From assembly GCA_023229685.1 (NCBI GenBank), contig JALNYT010000002.1:124001-188000 (forward strand): 64,000 bases of DNA, in the 5' to 3' direction. The notes beneath the pieces were generated by a model. It did not search any database. It had not been told where the DNA came from and was given only the letters and a program-made list of their open reading frames with translations. Origin of the DNA: Sulfuritalea sp. (GTDB taxonomy: Bacteria > Pseudomonadota > Gammaproteobacteria > Burkholderiales > Rhodocyclaceae). Each line of letters starts with the position of its first letter. The stretch's first letter is position 1. Shown here piece by piece: positions 45,932 to 54,474 of this stretch. Both the position numbers and the translations under genes were made by a program.

Positions 45932-46034
45932 GCATGGCGTGGTCCGGACGGGGTGCGCTGAAGCCGCCGTGAAGCATTGCCTGAGGAGTGCCGTACAATC
46001 GGGGTATTCAACGATTTACTGATAGAGGTATCCG

Positions 46035-46208
46035 ATGGCAAAACCCAATTATTCGTTCGAGAAACGCCAGCGAGATCTGGCCAAGAAGGCCAAGAAAGAG
46101 GAAAAGCGCCTGCGCAAGGCCGGCGCGCCTGCGAATCCGGACGGTACGGAAAGCACCGAATCGGTTGCGCCGCCACCACCGGCGACAGCGGTCAAGACCA
46201 CTCCTTGA
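46035..46208 (+). CDS. Conserved small basic protein
   Basis: The 57-aa protein starts MAKPNYSFEKRQRDLAKKAKKEEKRLRKAG and ends in an acidic/Pro-rich tail. This KRQR/AKK/EEK-rich N-terminus is widely conserved in proteobacteria, but its function is unknown. It is convergent with metW. Confidence 0.72.
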   Translation: MAKPNYSFEKRQRDLAKKAKKEEKRLRKAGAPANPDGTESTESVAPPPPATAVKTTP

Positions 46209-46224
46209 GCTGCGCCCGCCGGCG

Positions 46225-46818
46225 TCAGTGGCCGAGCCGGTAAACGGCCAGGCTGCCGAGGAAATTCGGCTCTTCGAGCACCAGGCGGCCGGCTTCATCG
46301 AGCACCTGGCGCTCGCGGATGACAAGGCCCATCCTGGCGCACAGCGCCTCGAAATCCAGCAGGGTGAAGAAGCGCAGGTTGGGCGTGTTAAACCATTCGT
46401 AGGGCAGGTCTTCGGAAACCGGCATGCGGCCGCCCATGACCGCCAGGCGGTTCTGCCAGTAGGCGAAGTTGGGAAAGCTGACCACCGCCTCGCGGCCGAC
46501 GCGCAGCATTTCGCCGAGGATGCGTTCGGTGTGGCGCACGGTTTGCAGGGTGCGCGAGAGCACGACGTGGTTGAAGGTGCCGTCGTCGAAACCGGCCAGG
46601 CCCTGTTCCAGATTGCCCTGAATCACATTGATGCCATTGGCAATCGCGGCGAGCACTTCGGCGCCTTCCAGCTCGACGCCGTAACCCTTGGCGCCACGCT
46701 CCTCGATCAGGCGCTTGAGCAGGGAGCCGTCGCCGCAACCGAGATCGAGCACGCGCTCTCCGGGCTGCACCCAACTGGCGATCAGATCGAAATCGACGCG
46801 TTCGAGAGCCTGGCTCAT
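46225..46818 (-). CDS. metW: Methionine biosynthesis protein MetW
   Basis: The 197-aa class I methyltransferase-like protein has GERVLDLGCGDGSLLKRLIEERGAKGYGVELE and FDDGTFNHVVLSRTLQTVRHTERILGEMLRVGREAVVSFPNFAYWQNRLAV, the MetW signature. MetW is needed with MetX for methionine synthesis in many proteobacteria. It overlaps metX by 4 bp. Confidence 0.95.
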   Translation of the reverse strand: MSQALERVDFDLIASWVQPGERVLDLGCGDGSLLKRLIEERGAKGYGVELEGAEVLAAIANGINVIQGNLEQGLAGFDDGTFNHVVLSRTLQTVRHTERILGEMLRVGREAVVSFPNFAYWQNRLAVMGGRMPVSEDLPYEWFNTPNLRFFTLLDFEALCARMGLVIRERQVLDEAGRLVLEEPNFLGSLAVYRLGH

Positions 46819-47939
46819 AGCTTGATCCGCTGCAGGTAGGTGTCGACCACGGCGTGGTAGTGCGGCTCATCCATCAGGAAAGAGTCGTGGCCGAAGGCGC
46901 TGTCGATTTCGGCATAGGCCACCGCCTGCCCGTTATGCACCAGGGCATGCACGATCTCGCGCGAGCGGGCGGGCGAGAAGCGCCAGTCGGTGGTGAAGGC
47001 AATGATCAGAAACTTGGCGCGGGCGCGGGCCAGCGCACGCACCAGGTCGTCGTCGAAATCCCGCGCCGGATCGAAATAGTCGAGCGCCTTGGTCATGCGC
47101 AGATAGGTGTTGGCGTCGAACACGCCGGCAAACTTGTCGCCCTGATAGCGCAAATAGGATTCGATTTCGAATTCGACGTCGAAGCCGTAGCTGCCGGCGC
47201 CGGCCCGCAGGCGACGGCCGAATTTCTCGGCCATCTGGTCGTCGGACAGATAGGTGATGTGGCCCAGCATGCGCGCCAGGCGCAGGCCGCGCAACGGACG
47301 CACGCCGTGCTCGTAAAAGTGCCCGCCGTGAAAATCCGGGTCGGTCAGAATCGCTTGGCGGGCGACATCGTTGAAGGCGATGTTCTCCGCCGACAGCTTG
47401 GGTGCGGCGGCGATCACCAGGGCATGACGGATGCGGTCGGGGAAGCTCAGCGTCCATTGCAGCGCCTGCATGCCGCCCAGCGAGCCGCCCATCACCGCCG
47501 CCCAGGCGTCGATGCCGAGGTGATCGGCGAGCCGGGCTTGCGCGGCGACCCAGTCTTCGACGGTGACCACCGGGAAATCGGCGCCCCAGGGTTTGTCGGT
47601 GGCGGGGTTGGGGCTGGCCGGGCCGGTGGAGCCGTGACAGCCGCCGAGGTTATTCACGCCGACGACGAAGAAGCGGTCGGTATCCAGCGGCCGGCCGGGG
47701 CCGACGATGTTGTCCCACCAGCCGATGTTGGCAAGATTGTCGGCGGTGCAGCCGGCGACATGATGATTTCCGGACAGGGCATGACAAACCAGGATGGCGT
47801 TCGACTTGGCGGCGTTGAGCGCGCCGTAGGTTTCATACACCAGATCGAAGGCCGGCAGCACGCTGCCCCCCTTCAGCGCGAGAGGCTGACTGAAGTGCGC
47901 GCGCTGCGCGGCGACGATGCCGACACCCGCCTTGGTCAC
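46815..47939 (-). CDS. metX: Homoserine O-acyltransferase MetX
   Basis: The 374-aa alpha/beta-hydrolase-fold enzyme acylates homoserine. It has FDLVYETYGALNAAKSNAILVCHALSGNHHVAG, the nucleophile elbow GGSLGGMQALQW (Ser), and the His in DSAFGHDSFL. Betaproteobacterial MetX homologues usually prefer succinyl-CoA, but sequence by eye does not decide. The GTG at 47939 overlaps the ptsI stop (GTGA); there is no closer ATG. Confidence 0.94.
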   Translation of the reverse strand: MTKAGVGIVAAQRAHFSQPLALKGGSVLPAFDLVYETYGALNAAKSNAILVCHALSGNHHVAGCTADNLANIGWWDNIVGPGRPLDTDRFFVVGVNNLGGCHGSTGPASPNPATDKPWGADFPVVTVEDWVAAQARLADHLGIDAWAAVMGGSLGGMQALQWTLSFPDRIRHALVIAAAPKLSAENIAFNDVARQAILTDPDFHGGHFYEHGVRPLRGLRLARMLGHITYLSDDQMAEKFGRRLRAGAGSYGFDVEFEIESYLRYQGDKFAGVFDANTYLRMTKALDYFDPARDFDDDLVRALARARAKFLIIAFTTDWRFSPARSREIVHALVHNGQAVAYAEIDSAFGHDSFLMDEPHYHAVVDTYLQRIKL

Positions 47940-49672
47940 AGCTTGTCCACCTGTTCGCTGATCTTCTCCGACTCGTCGAGCTTGAGGATGCGCGCAACGC
48001 GCACGGCGAGCTGGGCGGCGTCGGCCATCATGACCTGCTGCTTGACTTCGAGGAGCTGCGTCGGATGCATGGAAAACTGGCGCAGGCCCATGCCGAGCAG
48101 CAACTTGGTCAGCTTCGGGTCGCCGGCCATTTCGCCGCACACCGCGACCGGCATGCCCGCCCGCTGCGCGCTCTGGATGGTCTGCCCGATCAGCTTGAGC
48201 ACGGCCGGGTGCAACGGATCGTAGAGATGGGCGACCGAACCGTCGGTACGGTCGATCGCCAGCGTGTATTGGATCAGATCGTTGGTGCCGATCGACAGGA
48301 AATCCAGCCGGCGCAGGAAGGGCCCCAGCGACAGTGCCGCGGCGGGGATCTCGATCATGCCGCCGACTTCGACGGCGCTGAACTTTTGCCGCGACTCGCG
48401 CAGCTGCATCCGGGCCAGCTCGATCAGGGCCAGGGTCTGCTCGATCTCATGGGCATGCGCCAGCATCGGAATCAGCAGGCGAACCCTGCCGTAGTGGGAG
48501 GCGCGCAGAATCGCCCGCAACTGCACCAGGAACAGCTGCGGCTCGACCAGGCAGAAGCGGATCGCGCGCAGGCCCAGCGCGGGATTGGGCGCGCTGCGAT
48601 TGCCGGCGCGATTGCGCAGGGCGCGGGCCTCCTTTTCGGCGCCGATATCCAGCGTGCGGATGGTGACCAGTTTGTCGCCGAGCGTCTTGACCACACTGCG
48701 GTAGGCCTCGAACTGCTCGTCTTCGTCGGGCAGTTCATCGCGATTCATGAACAGGAATTCGGTGCGGAACAGGCCGACGCCATCGGCGCCGACTTCGGTC
48801 GCGCGTTCGGCGTCCTCCGGCAATTCGATGTTGGCGTGAAGCTCGACATCCTCGCCATCCAGTGTCCGCGAGCGGCCCGTTACCAGGCGCTTGAGCTTGG
48901 AGCGATCGAGTTCCAGCTCGGTTTTGCGCAGCCGGTACTCGGCCAACACCCCTGAATCCGGATCGACGATCAGCACGCCGCGCGTGCCATCCACGATCAG
49001 CAGGTCTTCATCCTGAATCAGCGGGCGGGCATGCAGCATGCCGACCACCGCGGGGATGGCCAGACTGCGCGCAACGATGGCCGTATGCGAGGTGGTGCCG
49101 CCCAAGTCAGTGACGAAGCCACCGATCTTGAGGCTCTTGAACTGGATGGTGTCGGCCGGCGAAAGGTCGTTGGCGACCACGATCAGGTCGTCATCGGTGG
49201 TCGTCTTGCGCTTCGCCAGCTTGCGCGGCTTGCCCTGCAGGACCCGGAGCACGCGTTCGGCCACCTGCACGATGTCCTGCTTGCGCTCGCGCAGGTAGGC
49301 GTCCTCGAATTCATCGAACTGGTCCACCACCTGTTGCATCTGCTGCACCATGGCCCACGCGGCATTGCAGCGGCGTTCGCGAATCAGGTCGCGCACCCCG
49401 TCGGTCAGGGCCGGATCGGCGAGGATCATGGCGTGCAGATCGACGAAGGCGGAAAGCTCGGCCGGGGCGCCGGGCACGCTGGCCTCGCTGCGCAGCGCAT
49501 CGAGTTCGGCGCGGGCGGTGGTCACGGCCTTGTCGAAGCGCACCAGTTCGCCGGCCACGTCGCGTTCGCGCAACTGGTATTGGGCGACCTCCAAAATGGC
49601 GTGCGACACCAGGTGCGCACGTCCGATCGCAATGCCGCCGGAGACGGCCTGGCCGTGGAGGCTGAAGGTCAT
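47936..49672 (-). CDS. ptsI: PEP-protein phosphotransferase, enzyme I
   Basis: The 578-aa protein has the swivelling His domain with GGTTSHTAIVARSLAIPAVVG (phosphorylated His) and the PEP-binding barrel with GLFRTEFLFMNRDELPDEDEQFEAY, GLRAIRFCLVEPQLFLVQLRAILRAS, IGTNDLIQYTLAIDRTDG and PVAVCGEMAGDP. It begins the PTS phosphorelay by taking phosphate from PEP and passing it to HPr. Its stop overlaps metX. Repeat R1 separates it from ptsH. Confidence 0.95.
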   Translation of the reverse strand: MTFSLHGQAVSGGIAIGRAHLVSHAILEVAQYQLRERDVAGELVRFDKAVTTARAELDALRSEASVPGAPAELSAFVDLHAMILADPALTDGVRDLIRERRCNAAWAMVQQMQQVVDQFDEFEDAYLRERKQDIVQVAERVLRVLQGKPRKLAKRKTTTDDDLIVVANDLSPADTIQFKSLKIGGFVTDLGGTTSHTAIVARSLAIPAVVGMLHARPLIQDEDLLIVDGTRGVLIVDPDSGVLAEYRLRKTELELDRSKLKRLVTGRSRTLDGEDVELHANIELPEDAERATEVGADGVGLFRTEFLFMNRDELPDEDEQFEAYRSVVKTLGDKLVTIRTLDIGAEKEARALRNRAGNRSAPNPALGLRAIRFCLVEPQLFLVQLRAILRASHYGRVRLLIPMLAHAHEIEQTLALIELARMQLRESRQKFSAVEVGGMIEIPAAALSLGPFLRRLDFLSIGTNDLIQYTLAIDRTDGSVAHLYDPLHPAVLKLIGQTIQSAQRAGMPVAVCGEMAGDPKLTKLLLGMGLRQFSMHPTQLLEVKQQVMMADAAQLAVRVARILKLDESEKISEQVDKL

Positions 49673-49675
49673 GTG

Positions 49676-49790
49676 CGCGCCCCGCCGACGGGCCGCCCCA
49701 AGGCGGGGCAGCGATTGCCCGGAGCCGGCACCGCCGGCGAACCATGGTCACCCCCGCCCGTGGGGCGGGGGCCGGAGGGTGGGCTGTTAA
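49676..49790 (-). repeat. Composite GC-rich hairpin repeat R1
   Basis: On the minus strand: a G/C-rich hairpin with GGGCGGGGGTGAC, then GGTTCGCCGGC, then CCCCGCCTTGGGGCGGCCC. The plus-strand copies R2 (50688-50858) and R3 (52857-52964) share the same order. It occupies the whole ptsH-ptsI gap. Confidence 0.8.
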
Positions 49791-49796
49791 GTGCGC

Positions 49797-50066
49797 TCAT
49801 TCGCTTTCCCCGAACTTGCTGGCGATGAGCTTCTGCAGGGCCTCGGCGGCCTCTTCGGCACGCTCGCCTTCGGTGTCGATGGTCACGGTCGCACCCATGC
49901 CGGCAGCCAGCATCATGACGCCCATGATGCTTTTGGCATTGATGCGGCGGCTGCCCCGCTCCATCCAGATCTCGCAGGGAAAGGAACCGGCGAGCTGGGT
50001 CAGCTTGGCCGAGGCACGGGCATGCAGGCCCAGCTTGTTGATGATTTCAGCTTCGATGCGCGGCAT
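49797..50066 (-). CDS. ptsH: Phosphocarrier protein HPr
   Basis: The 89-aa protein has the phospho-histidine in NKLGLHARASAKL (His15) and the regulatory serine in NAKSIMGVMML (Ser46). It accepts phosphate from EI and, at Ser46, from HprK (gene at 5122). With a mannose-type EIIA and PtsN, but no sugar EIIBC in view, it is likely a regulatory PTS. Confidence 0.96.
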   Translation of the reverse strand: MPRIEAEIINKLGLHARASAKLTQLAGSFPCEIWMERGSRRINAKSIMGVMMLAAGMGATVTIDTEGERAEEAAEALQKLIASKFGESE

Positions 50067-50086
50067 GTCGGTAAGGCTTTGTCATG

Positions 50087-50476
50087 TCAATGCTTGAGCA
50101 TGTTGAGCACACCATCTCGACCGCCGGCCAAGGCGCGGGTGACCAGGGTTTCCATGTCCTTGTCGCGGTAGGCGATGGCGCGCAGCAGCATGGGCAGATT
50201 GACGCCGGCAATGCCTTCGATGCGCCCCGGTTCCAGCAATTTCATCGCAAGATTGGACGGCGTAGCGCCGTAGATGTCGGTCATGATCAGCACGCCGCGG
50301 CCGGTATCGACCAGCTTCAGCAGGTCGCGCGCCAGCGGCAGGGCATCCAGCGGATCGTCCTGCGCGGCGACGCCAAGCTGGGCGATCTGCACGGGCCGCT
50401 TGTTGAGCACGTGGCAGGCGCACTGGATCAGCGCTTCGCCGTAGGTGCTGTGGGTGAGAAGAAGAATACCGATCAT
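50087..50476 (-). CDS. PTS IIA component, mannose/fructose (EIIA-Man) family
   Basis: The 129-aa protein begins MIGILLLTHSTYGEALIQCACHVL (His9 is the predicted phosphorylation site) and has DIYGATPSNLAMKLL and GVNLPMLLRAIAYRD, typical EIIA-Man. In betaproteobacteria this protein is encoded with HPr and EI without transporter domains and acts in regulation. It precedes ptsH by 20 bp. Confidence 0.92.
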   Translation of the reverse strand: MIGILLLTHSTYGEALIQCACHVLNKRPVQIAQLGVAAQDDPLDALPLARDLLKLVDTGRGVLIMTDIYGATPSNLAMKLLEPGRIEGIAGVNLPMLLRAIAYRDKDMETLVTRALAGGRDGVLNMLKH

Positions 50477-50485
50477 GGTTTCATT

Positions 50486-50674
50486 CTAACGGATCATGAT
50501 CCAGGCCAGAACAAGGATGGCGGCAAGGATCAGGAGCATCGACAAGCGTCGGGCCCAGCGCTGCTTGCCGGCTTCCAGCGCGTTGTCGGCGTCTACGATG
50601 CGGCGTATCCGGCGCAAGGCCGCGATGCCCACGGTGCGCCGCACGGCGCGCTGGATCTCCGGATCGTCGCTCAT
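50486..50674 (-). CDS. Small single-pass membrane protein
   Basis: The 62-aa protein begins MSDDPEIQRAVRRTVGIAALRRIRRIVDADNALE. It ends in a hydrophobic helix, RRLSMLLILAAILVLAWIMIR. Function unknown. It lies 9 bp upstream of the EIIA gene, so it may be part of that unit. Confidence 0.6.
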   Translation of the reverse strand: MSDDPEIQRAVRRTVGIAALRRIRRIVDADNALEAGKQRWARRLSMLLILAAILVLAWIMIR

Positions 50675-50687
50675 GATTGACCTTCCC

Positions 50688-50858
50688 CCGATCCCCCGTC
50701 CCACGGCTGGCTTTGCACAGCCAACCGGCTACGGCAGCTCGGAGCAGTGCTCCGCGAAACCCTGCCTTCGCCCCAGGGAAGGGGGTCACGGTTGTTCGCG
50801 CCATTGTCGCTCCATGTCATTGGCTGCGCCGTCCTTGGGACGGCCCGGCGAACAGCGC
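50688..50858 (+). repeat. Composite GC-rich hairpin repeat R2
   Basis: The plus strand has CCCAGGGAAGGGGGTCAC, GGTTGTTCGCGCC and CCGTCCTTGGGACGGCCCGG in the same order as R3, with an extra internal block. It fills the gap between the small membrane protein gene and apbE. Confidence 0.75.
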
Positions 50859-51920
50859 TCACGGCACCACCTCCAGTTTCAGGTCGGGGACTTCGATTTT
50901 CAGGCGGGCCTGCATCGCGGGGGTCGCGCTCGCCGTGCCGTCAGCGCCGACTCTCAGCACCGCGTCGACGCCCAGCTTGCGGGCCATGGCCCGCCATTCC
51001 CGTCCGGCGATGAATATGGGCTTGGACAAGGCGTCGGAACGCATACCTGCCGAAGGGCCCGGTGCGATCAGCAGGGTCACCGCCTGCGTGTCCGCCGCCG
51101 GGAAGCCGGTGCGCGGATCGAGCAGATGGCAGTAGCGACGCCCGCCCACCTCGAAATAGCGGTGGTAATCGCCCGAGGTGCCGATGGCTTCGCCGTCGCG
51201 CAGTTCGAGCGTGGCCAGCGGCGCGCCGCCCACGCCCTGCGGCCGCGGGTGCTGGATGCCGACGCGCCACGCCGCGCCGCCCGCCTTGCCGTCGCGCGTG
51301 CCCAGCGCCATGACGTTGCCGCCGATATTGATCAGGGCGTTAGCGACGCCATCCTGCTTCAGCGAGGCTACCGCGCGATCGAGCGCGACGCCTTTCAAAT
51401 AGCCGCCGAAGTCGAGGGCGACGCTCGGGTTGTGGCTGCTGACGCGGTTGCCGTCTACGCGCAGATCGGCGATGGAGGGCTGCTGCGCCACCAGCGCCTT
51501 GACGGCGGCGGCATCGGGCAGGCGCGGCTGGATGTCGTCGGTCTGAAAGCCCCACAAGGCGATCAGGCGGCCGATGCCGGGATCGAACAGATGGTCGCCC
51601 GCGGCGGCGACGGCTTGCGCCTCGCGGATGTACGCGGCGAACTCGGCGGTGACCTCCTGCGTGCGCCCCGCGGCGATGGCCGCGTTGAGGGCCGACAGTT
51701 CGGAAGGCTGCCAGGCGTGATAGGTGCGATGCAGCCGGTCGAATTCCTGCAACACGCGGCTGCCGGCGGCGCGGGCCTGCGCTTCCGGCACGCCGGAAAT
51801 CAGCAGTTCGACGCGGGTGCCGAAAACATACGACTCCTGCCGCCATGGCGCCGGCGGCCCGCAAGCCGCGAGCAGCCAGACGACGGCGAGCAGGGTCAGG
51901 AGGCGGTGGACGCTCGGCAC
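50859..51920 (-). CDS. apbE: FAD:protein FMN transferase ApbE
   Basis: The 353-aa protein has a lipoprotein-type signal (MPSVHRLLTLLAVVWLLAAC, lipobox LAAC). It covalently attaches FMN to Thr/Ser of targets such as Rnf/Nqr subunits. It has ELSALNAAIAAG, DFGGYLKGVALDRAV (conserved Gly/Lys), ALINIGGNVMALG and HLLDPRTGFPAADTQAVTLL. A dispersed motif (50932-50954) encodes LRVGADGTA near the C-terminus. Confidence 0.93.
   Translation of the reverse strand: MPSVHRLLTLLAVVWLLAACGPPAPWRQESYVFGTRVELLISGVPEAQARAAGSRVLQEFDRLHRTYHAWQPSELSALNAAIAAGRTQEVTAEFAAYIREAQAVAAAGDHLFDPGIGRLIALWGFQTDDIQPRLPDAAAVKALVAQQPSIADLRVDGNRVSSHNPSVALDFGGYLKGVALDRAVASLKQDGVANALINIGGNVMALGTRDGKAGGAAWRVGIQHPRPQGVGGAPLATLELRDGEAIGTSGDYHRYFEVGGRRYCHLLDPRTGFPAADTQAVTLLIAPGPSAGMRSDALSKPIFIAGREWRAMARKLGVDAVLRVGADGTASATPAMQARLKIEVPDLKLEVVP
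50932..50954 (+). repeat. Dispersed motif in apbE
   Basis: The plus strand reads GCCGTGCCGTCAGCGCCGAC then TCT; in the apbE frame (minus) it gives RVGADGTA in the C-terminal segment. Confidence 0.5.
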
Positions 51921-52852
51921 TCCCGTTCCAGCGCGTCGATCAGCATCGCCGCGACGTCGAAGCGCGTCTGCTGGGCGATCTCGACGAAACAGGTCGGGCT
52001 GGTGACGTTGATCTCGGTCAGGCAGTCGCCGATCACGTCGAGGCCGACGATCAGCAAACCGCGCGCCCAGAGAGTCGGCGCCAGCGCCTCGGCGATTTCA
52101 CGGTCGCGGCCGAGCAGCGGGCGGGCCACGCCCTTGCCGCCGGCGGCGAGATTGCCGCGCGATTCGCCCGGCTTCGGAATCCGCGCCAGGCAGTAGGGCA
52201 CCGGCTCGCCGGCGATCAGCAGGATGCGCTTGTCGCCCTGGCTGATGGCCGGCAGGTAGCGCTGCGCCATGATGCTGCGGGCGCCGAAATGCGTCAGGGT
52301 TTCGACGATCACGTTGCGATTGGTGTCATCGCGCAGAACGCGAAAGATGCTGCTGCCGCCCATGCCGTCGAGCGGCTTGAGGATCACGTCGCCCAGTTCG
52401 TCGATGAAGGCATGGATGTCATCGGGATCGCGGGCGATCAGCGTGGTCGGCGTGAACTGCGGGAACTCGGTGATCGCCACCTTTTCGGAATGGTCGCGAA
52501 TCGAGCGCGGCTTGTTCCAGATGCGCGCGCCTGCGGCCTCGGCCCGTTCCAGCAGCCAGGTGGCAGCGACATATTCGAAATCGAAGGGCGGGTCCTGCCG
52601 CATCAGCACCGCATCGAACGCCGTCAGCGGGGTCAGCACCTCTTCGGCGACGGCGAACCAGGGCTCGTCCTGAGCGGTCAGGACCAGCTTCTGCGCGCGC
52701 GCCGCGACGCAGGCATCGCGCCAGGTCAGGGCCGAGCGCTGGATGGCCCAGACCTCGTGGCCGCGCCTGGCGGCCACGCGCATCATCGCCACGCTCGAAT
52801 CCTTGTAGGGCTTGAGACCTGCCAGCGGGTCGAGGATGAAGGCGAATTTCAT
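51896..52852 (-). CDS. gshB: Glutathione synthase
   Basis: The 318-aa ATP-grasp protein starts MKFAFILDPLAGLKPYKDSSVAMMRVAARRGHEVWAIQ and has RQDPPFDFEYVAATWLLERAEAAGARIWNKPRSIRDHSEKVAITEF, GDVILKPLDGMGGSSIFR and GLDVIGDCLTEINVTSPTC. It makes glutathione from gamma-glutamylcysteine and glycine. It overlaps apbE by 25 bp. gshA lies upstream, separated by repeat R3. Confidence 0.96.
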   Translation of the reverse strand: MKFAFILDPLAGLKPYKDSSVAMMRVAARRGHEVWAIQRSALTWRDACVAARAQKLVLTAQDEPWFAVAEEVLTPLTAFDAVLMRQDPPFDFEYVAATWLLERAEAAGARIWNKPRSIRDHSEKVAITEFPQFTPTTLIARDPDDIHAFIDELGDVILKPLDGMGGSSIFRVLRDDTNRNVIVETLTHFGARSIMAQRYLPAISQGDKRILLIAGEPVPYCLARIPKPGESRGNLAAGGKGVARPLLGRDREIAEALAPTLWARGLLIVGLDVIGDCLTEINVTSPTCFVEIAQQTRFDVAAMLIDALERECRASTAS

Positions 52853-52856
52853 GACG

Positions 52857-52964
52857 ACCTTCCCCCCAGCCCCCTCCCCAGGGGAGGGGGTGACTTCGGT
52901 TCGCCGCTGCGCGGCTCCGGTCGGATGGCTGGCCCCGCCTTGGGGCGGCCCGGCGGCAGGGCCT
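52857..52964 (+). repeat. Composite GC-rich hairpin repeat R3
   Basis: The plus strand has the hairpin CCCTCCCCAGGGGAGGG followed by GGTGAC, then GGTTCGCCGCTGCGCGGC, then CCCCGCCTTGGGGCGGCCC. It fills the gshA-gshB gap completely. Confidence 0.82.
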
Positions 52965-54254
52965 TCATGTCGGCGGTGCGCCGCGCTCGAGTTCGAGCGA
53001 GGCCGCCAGCATCGCCAGCCGCGCGATCACGCCATAGGCATAGAAGCGGTTGGGCGGCGCATCGGGATCCAGATGCGCATCCGGCAGGGTGCAGCCGGTG
53101 TTGAAGGCCAGCGGCTTGAAGGTCATGCCCGGCGCGTTGAGGTTCTCGTTGATGGCGCGGCCGGTATTGACGCGGTAGAAGCCGCCGACCACATAGCGGT
53201 CGATCATGTACACGACCGGTTCGGCGGTGCCTTCATCGACCCGTTCGAAGGTCGGCACGCCTTCCTGGATGATGACCTCGGTCACCGCCATGCCTTCCTT
53301 GATCACCGCCATCTTGTTGCGCTGCTTGCGGTTGAGGCCCCTGACCTCGCTCGCGTCCTTCACCGTCATGATGCCCATGCCATAGGTGCCGGCGTCGGCC
53401 TTGACGATGACGAAGGGCTCCGACTCGATGCCGTACTCCTTGTACTTGGCGCGCATGCGGTAAAGCAGCGTGTCGATGTTGGCAGCGAGACACTCCTCGC
53501 CGGAACGCTCATGGAAGTTGACCTTGCCGCAGACTTCGAATTCCGGATTGATCAGCCAGGGGTCGATGCCGATCTCCGCCGCGAAGCTGATCGCAACTTC
53601 CTGGTAGGCGGCGAAGTGCACCGACTTGCGGCGCACGTGCCAGCCGGCCCACAGCGGCGGCAGCAGGAACTGCTCATGGATGTTCTGCAGTATCTCCGGC
53701 ACGCCGCCCGACAGGTCGTTGTTGAGCAGCACGGCACAGGGGTCGAAGCCTTCCAGCCCGAGCCGGCGGCCTCCGGGGCCGATGCGTTTCAGCGGCTCCA
53801 GCACGAGTTTCTGCCCGTCGGGCAGGTCGAGCGTGGTGGGCTCCGTGATCTCCGGCAGCAGGCTGCCGATGCGCACGTTGAGGCCGGTGTGATGCAGGAT
53901 GTTGGCCAGGCGCGCCACGTTCATCAGGTAGAACTGGTTGCGCGTGTGGTTCTCGGGAATCAGCAGCAGATTGCGTGCCTCGGGGCAGATCTTCTCGATC
54001 GCCGTCATCGCGGCCTGCACGCACAGCGGCAGGAAGGCCGGGTTCAGGTTGTTGAAGCCGCCGGGAAACAGGTTGGTGTCGACGGGCGCCAGCTTGAAAC
54101 CGGCGTTGCGCAAGTCGACGGAGGTATAGAACGGCGGCGTGTGCTCCAGCCACTGGGTGCGCAGCCAGCGCTCGACCGTAACGTCGTTATCGAGGATGCG
54201 CCGCTCGAGTTCAAGCAGCGGCCCGGTCAGCGCGGTAGTGAGGTGGGGAACCAT
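52965..54254 (-). CDS. gshA: Glutamate--cysteine ligase (gshA_ferroox type)
   Basis: The 429-aa protein resembles the TIGR02049 family of glutamate-cysteine ligases (FYTSVDLRNAGFKLAPVDTNLFPGGFNNL ... NLLLIPENHTRNQFYL ... TYGMGIMTVKDASEV). It catalyses the first step of glutathione synthesis. It is adjacent to gshB on the same strand; only repeat R3 lies between. It differs from the E. coli GshA family. Confidence 0.92.
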   Translation of the reverse strand: MVPHLTTALTGPLLELERRILDNDVTVERWLRTQWLEHTPPFYTSVDLRNAGFKLAPVDTNLFPGGFNNLNPAFLPLCVQAAMTAIEKICPEARNLLLIPENHTRNQFYLMNVARLANILHHTGLNVRIGSLLPEITEPTTLDLPDGQKLVLEPLKRIGPGGRRLGLEGFDPCAVLLNNDLSGGVPEILQNIHEQFLLPPLWAGWHVRRKSVHFAAYQEVAISFAAEIGIDPWLINPEFEVCGKVNFHERSGEECLAANIDTLLYRMRAKYKEYGIESEPFVIVKADAGTYGMGIMTVKDASEVRGLNRKQRNKMAVIKEGMAVTEVIIQEGVPTFERVDEGTAEPVVYMIDRYVVGGFYRVNTGRAINENLNAPGMTFKPLAFNTGCTLPDAHLDPDAPPNRFYAYGVIARLAMLAASLELERGAPPT

Positions 54255-54321
54255 GTGGTGTTTTCGATATTTGGAGGAAAGCTGCTCGCGCGCTTTTTGA
54301 TTGATCCTAAAGACCTCGGCT

Positions 54322-54450
54322 AGCCACAGAGGACACAGAGTTCACAGAGCAAGACCATGGTTTCCGACAACCGCGATCTTACCTGCTGGACGAGATAAGC
54401 GCAGGCCGTCAAGCCGCGCCCACTCTGTGTCCTCTGTGTTCGCTGTGGCT
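54322..54450. repeat. CACAGAGG-type inverted repeat, copy 4
   Basis: Left arm AGCCACAGAGGACACAGAG (from 54322) is mirrored by CTCTGTGTCCTCTGTG ending at about 54437, followed by a variant GCTGTGGCT ending at 54450. It lies upstream of gshA and downstream of the methyltransferase gene (both minus). Confidence 0.85.
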
Positions 54451-54474
54451 GGACGTACGGTTTTCAGGCTGATC

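Noticed and set aside
46854..48224. Long plus-strand frame opposite metX/ptsI
   Set aside because: A high-GC antisense shadow; metX and ptsI motifs on the minus strand are complete.
48781..48805. GGCGCCGACTTCGGTCGC in ptsI, similar to the dispersed motif
   Set aside because: It encodes EVGADGVGLFRTE, a conserved EI motif.
53808..53826. CTGCCCGTCGGGCAG in gshA as another palindromic element
   Set aside because: Only the stem letters match; the flanks and spacer lack the 38-bp consensus.
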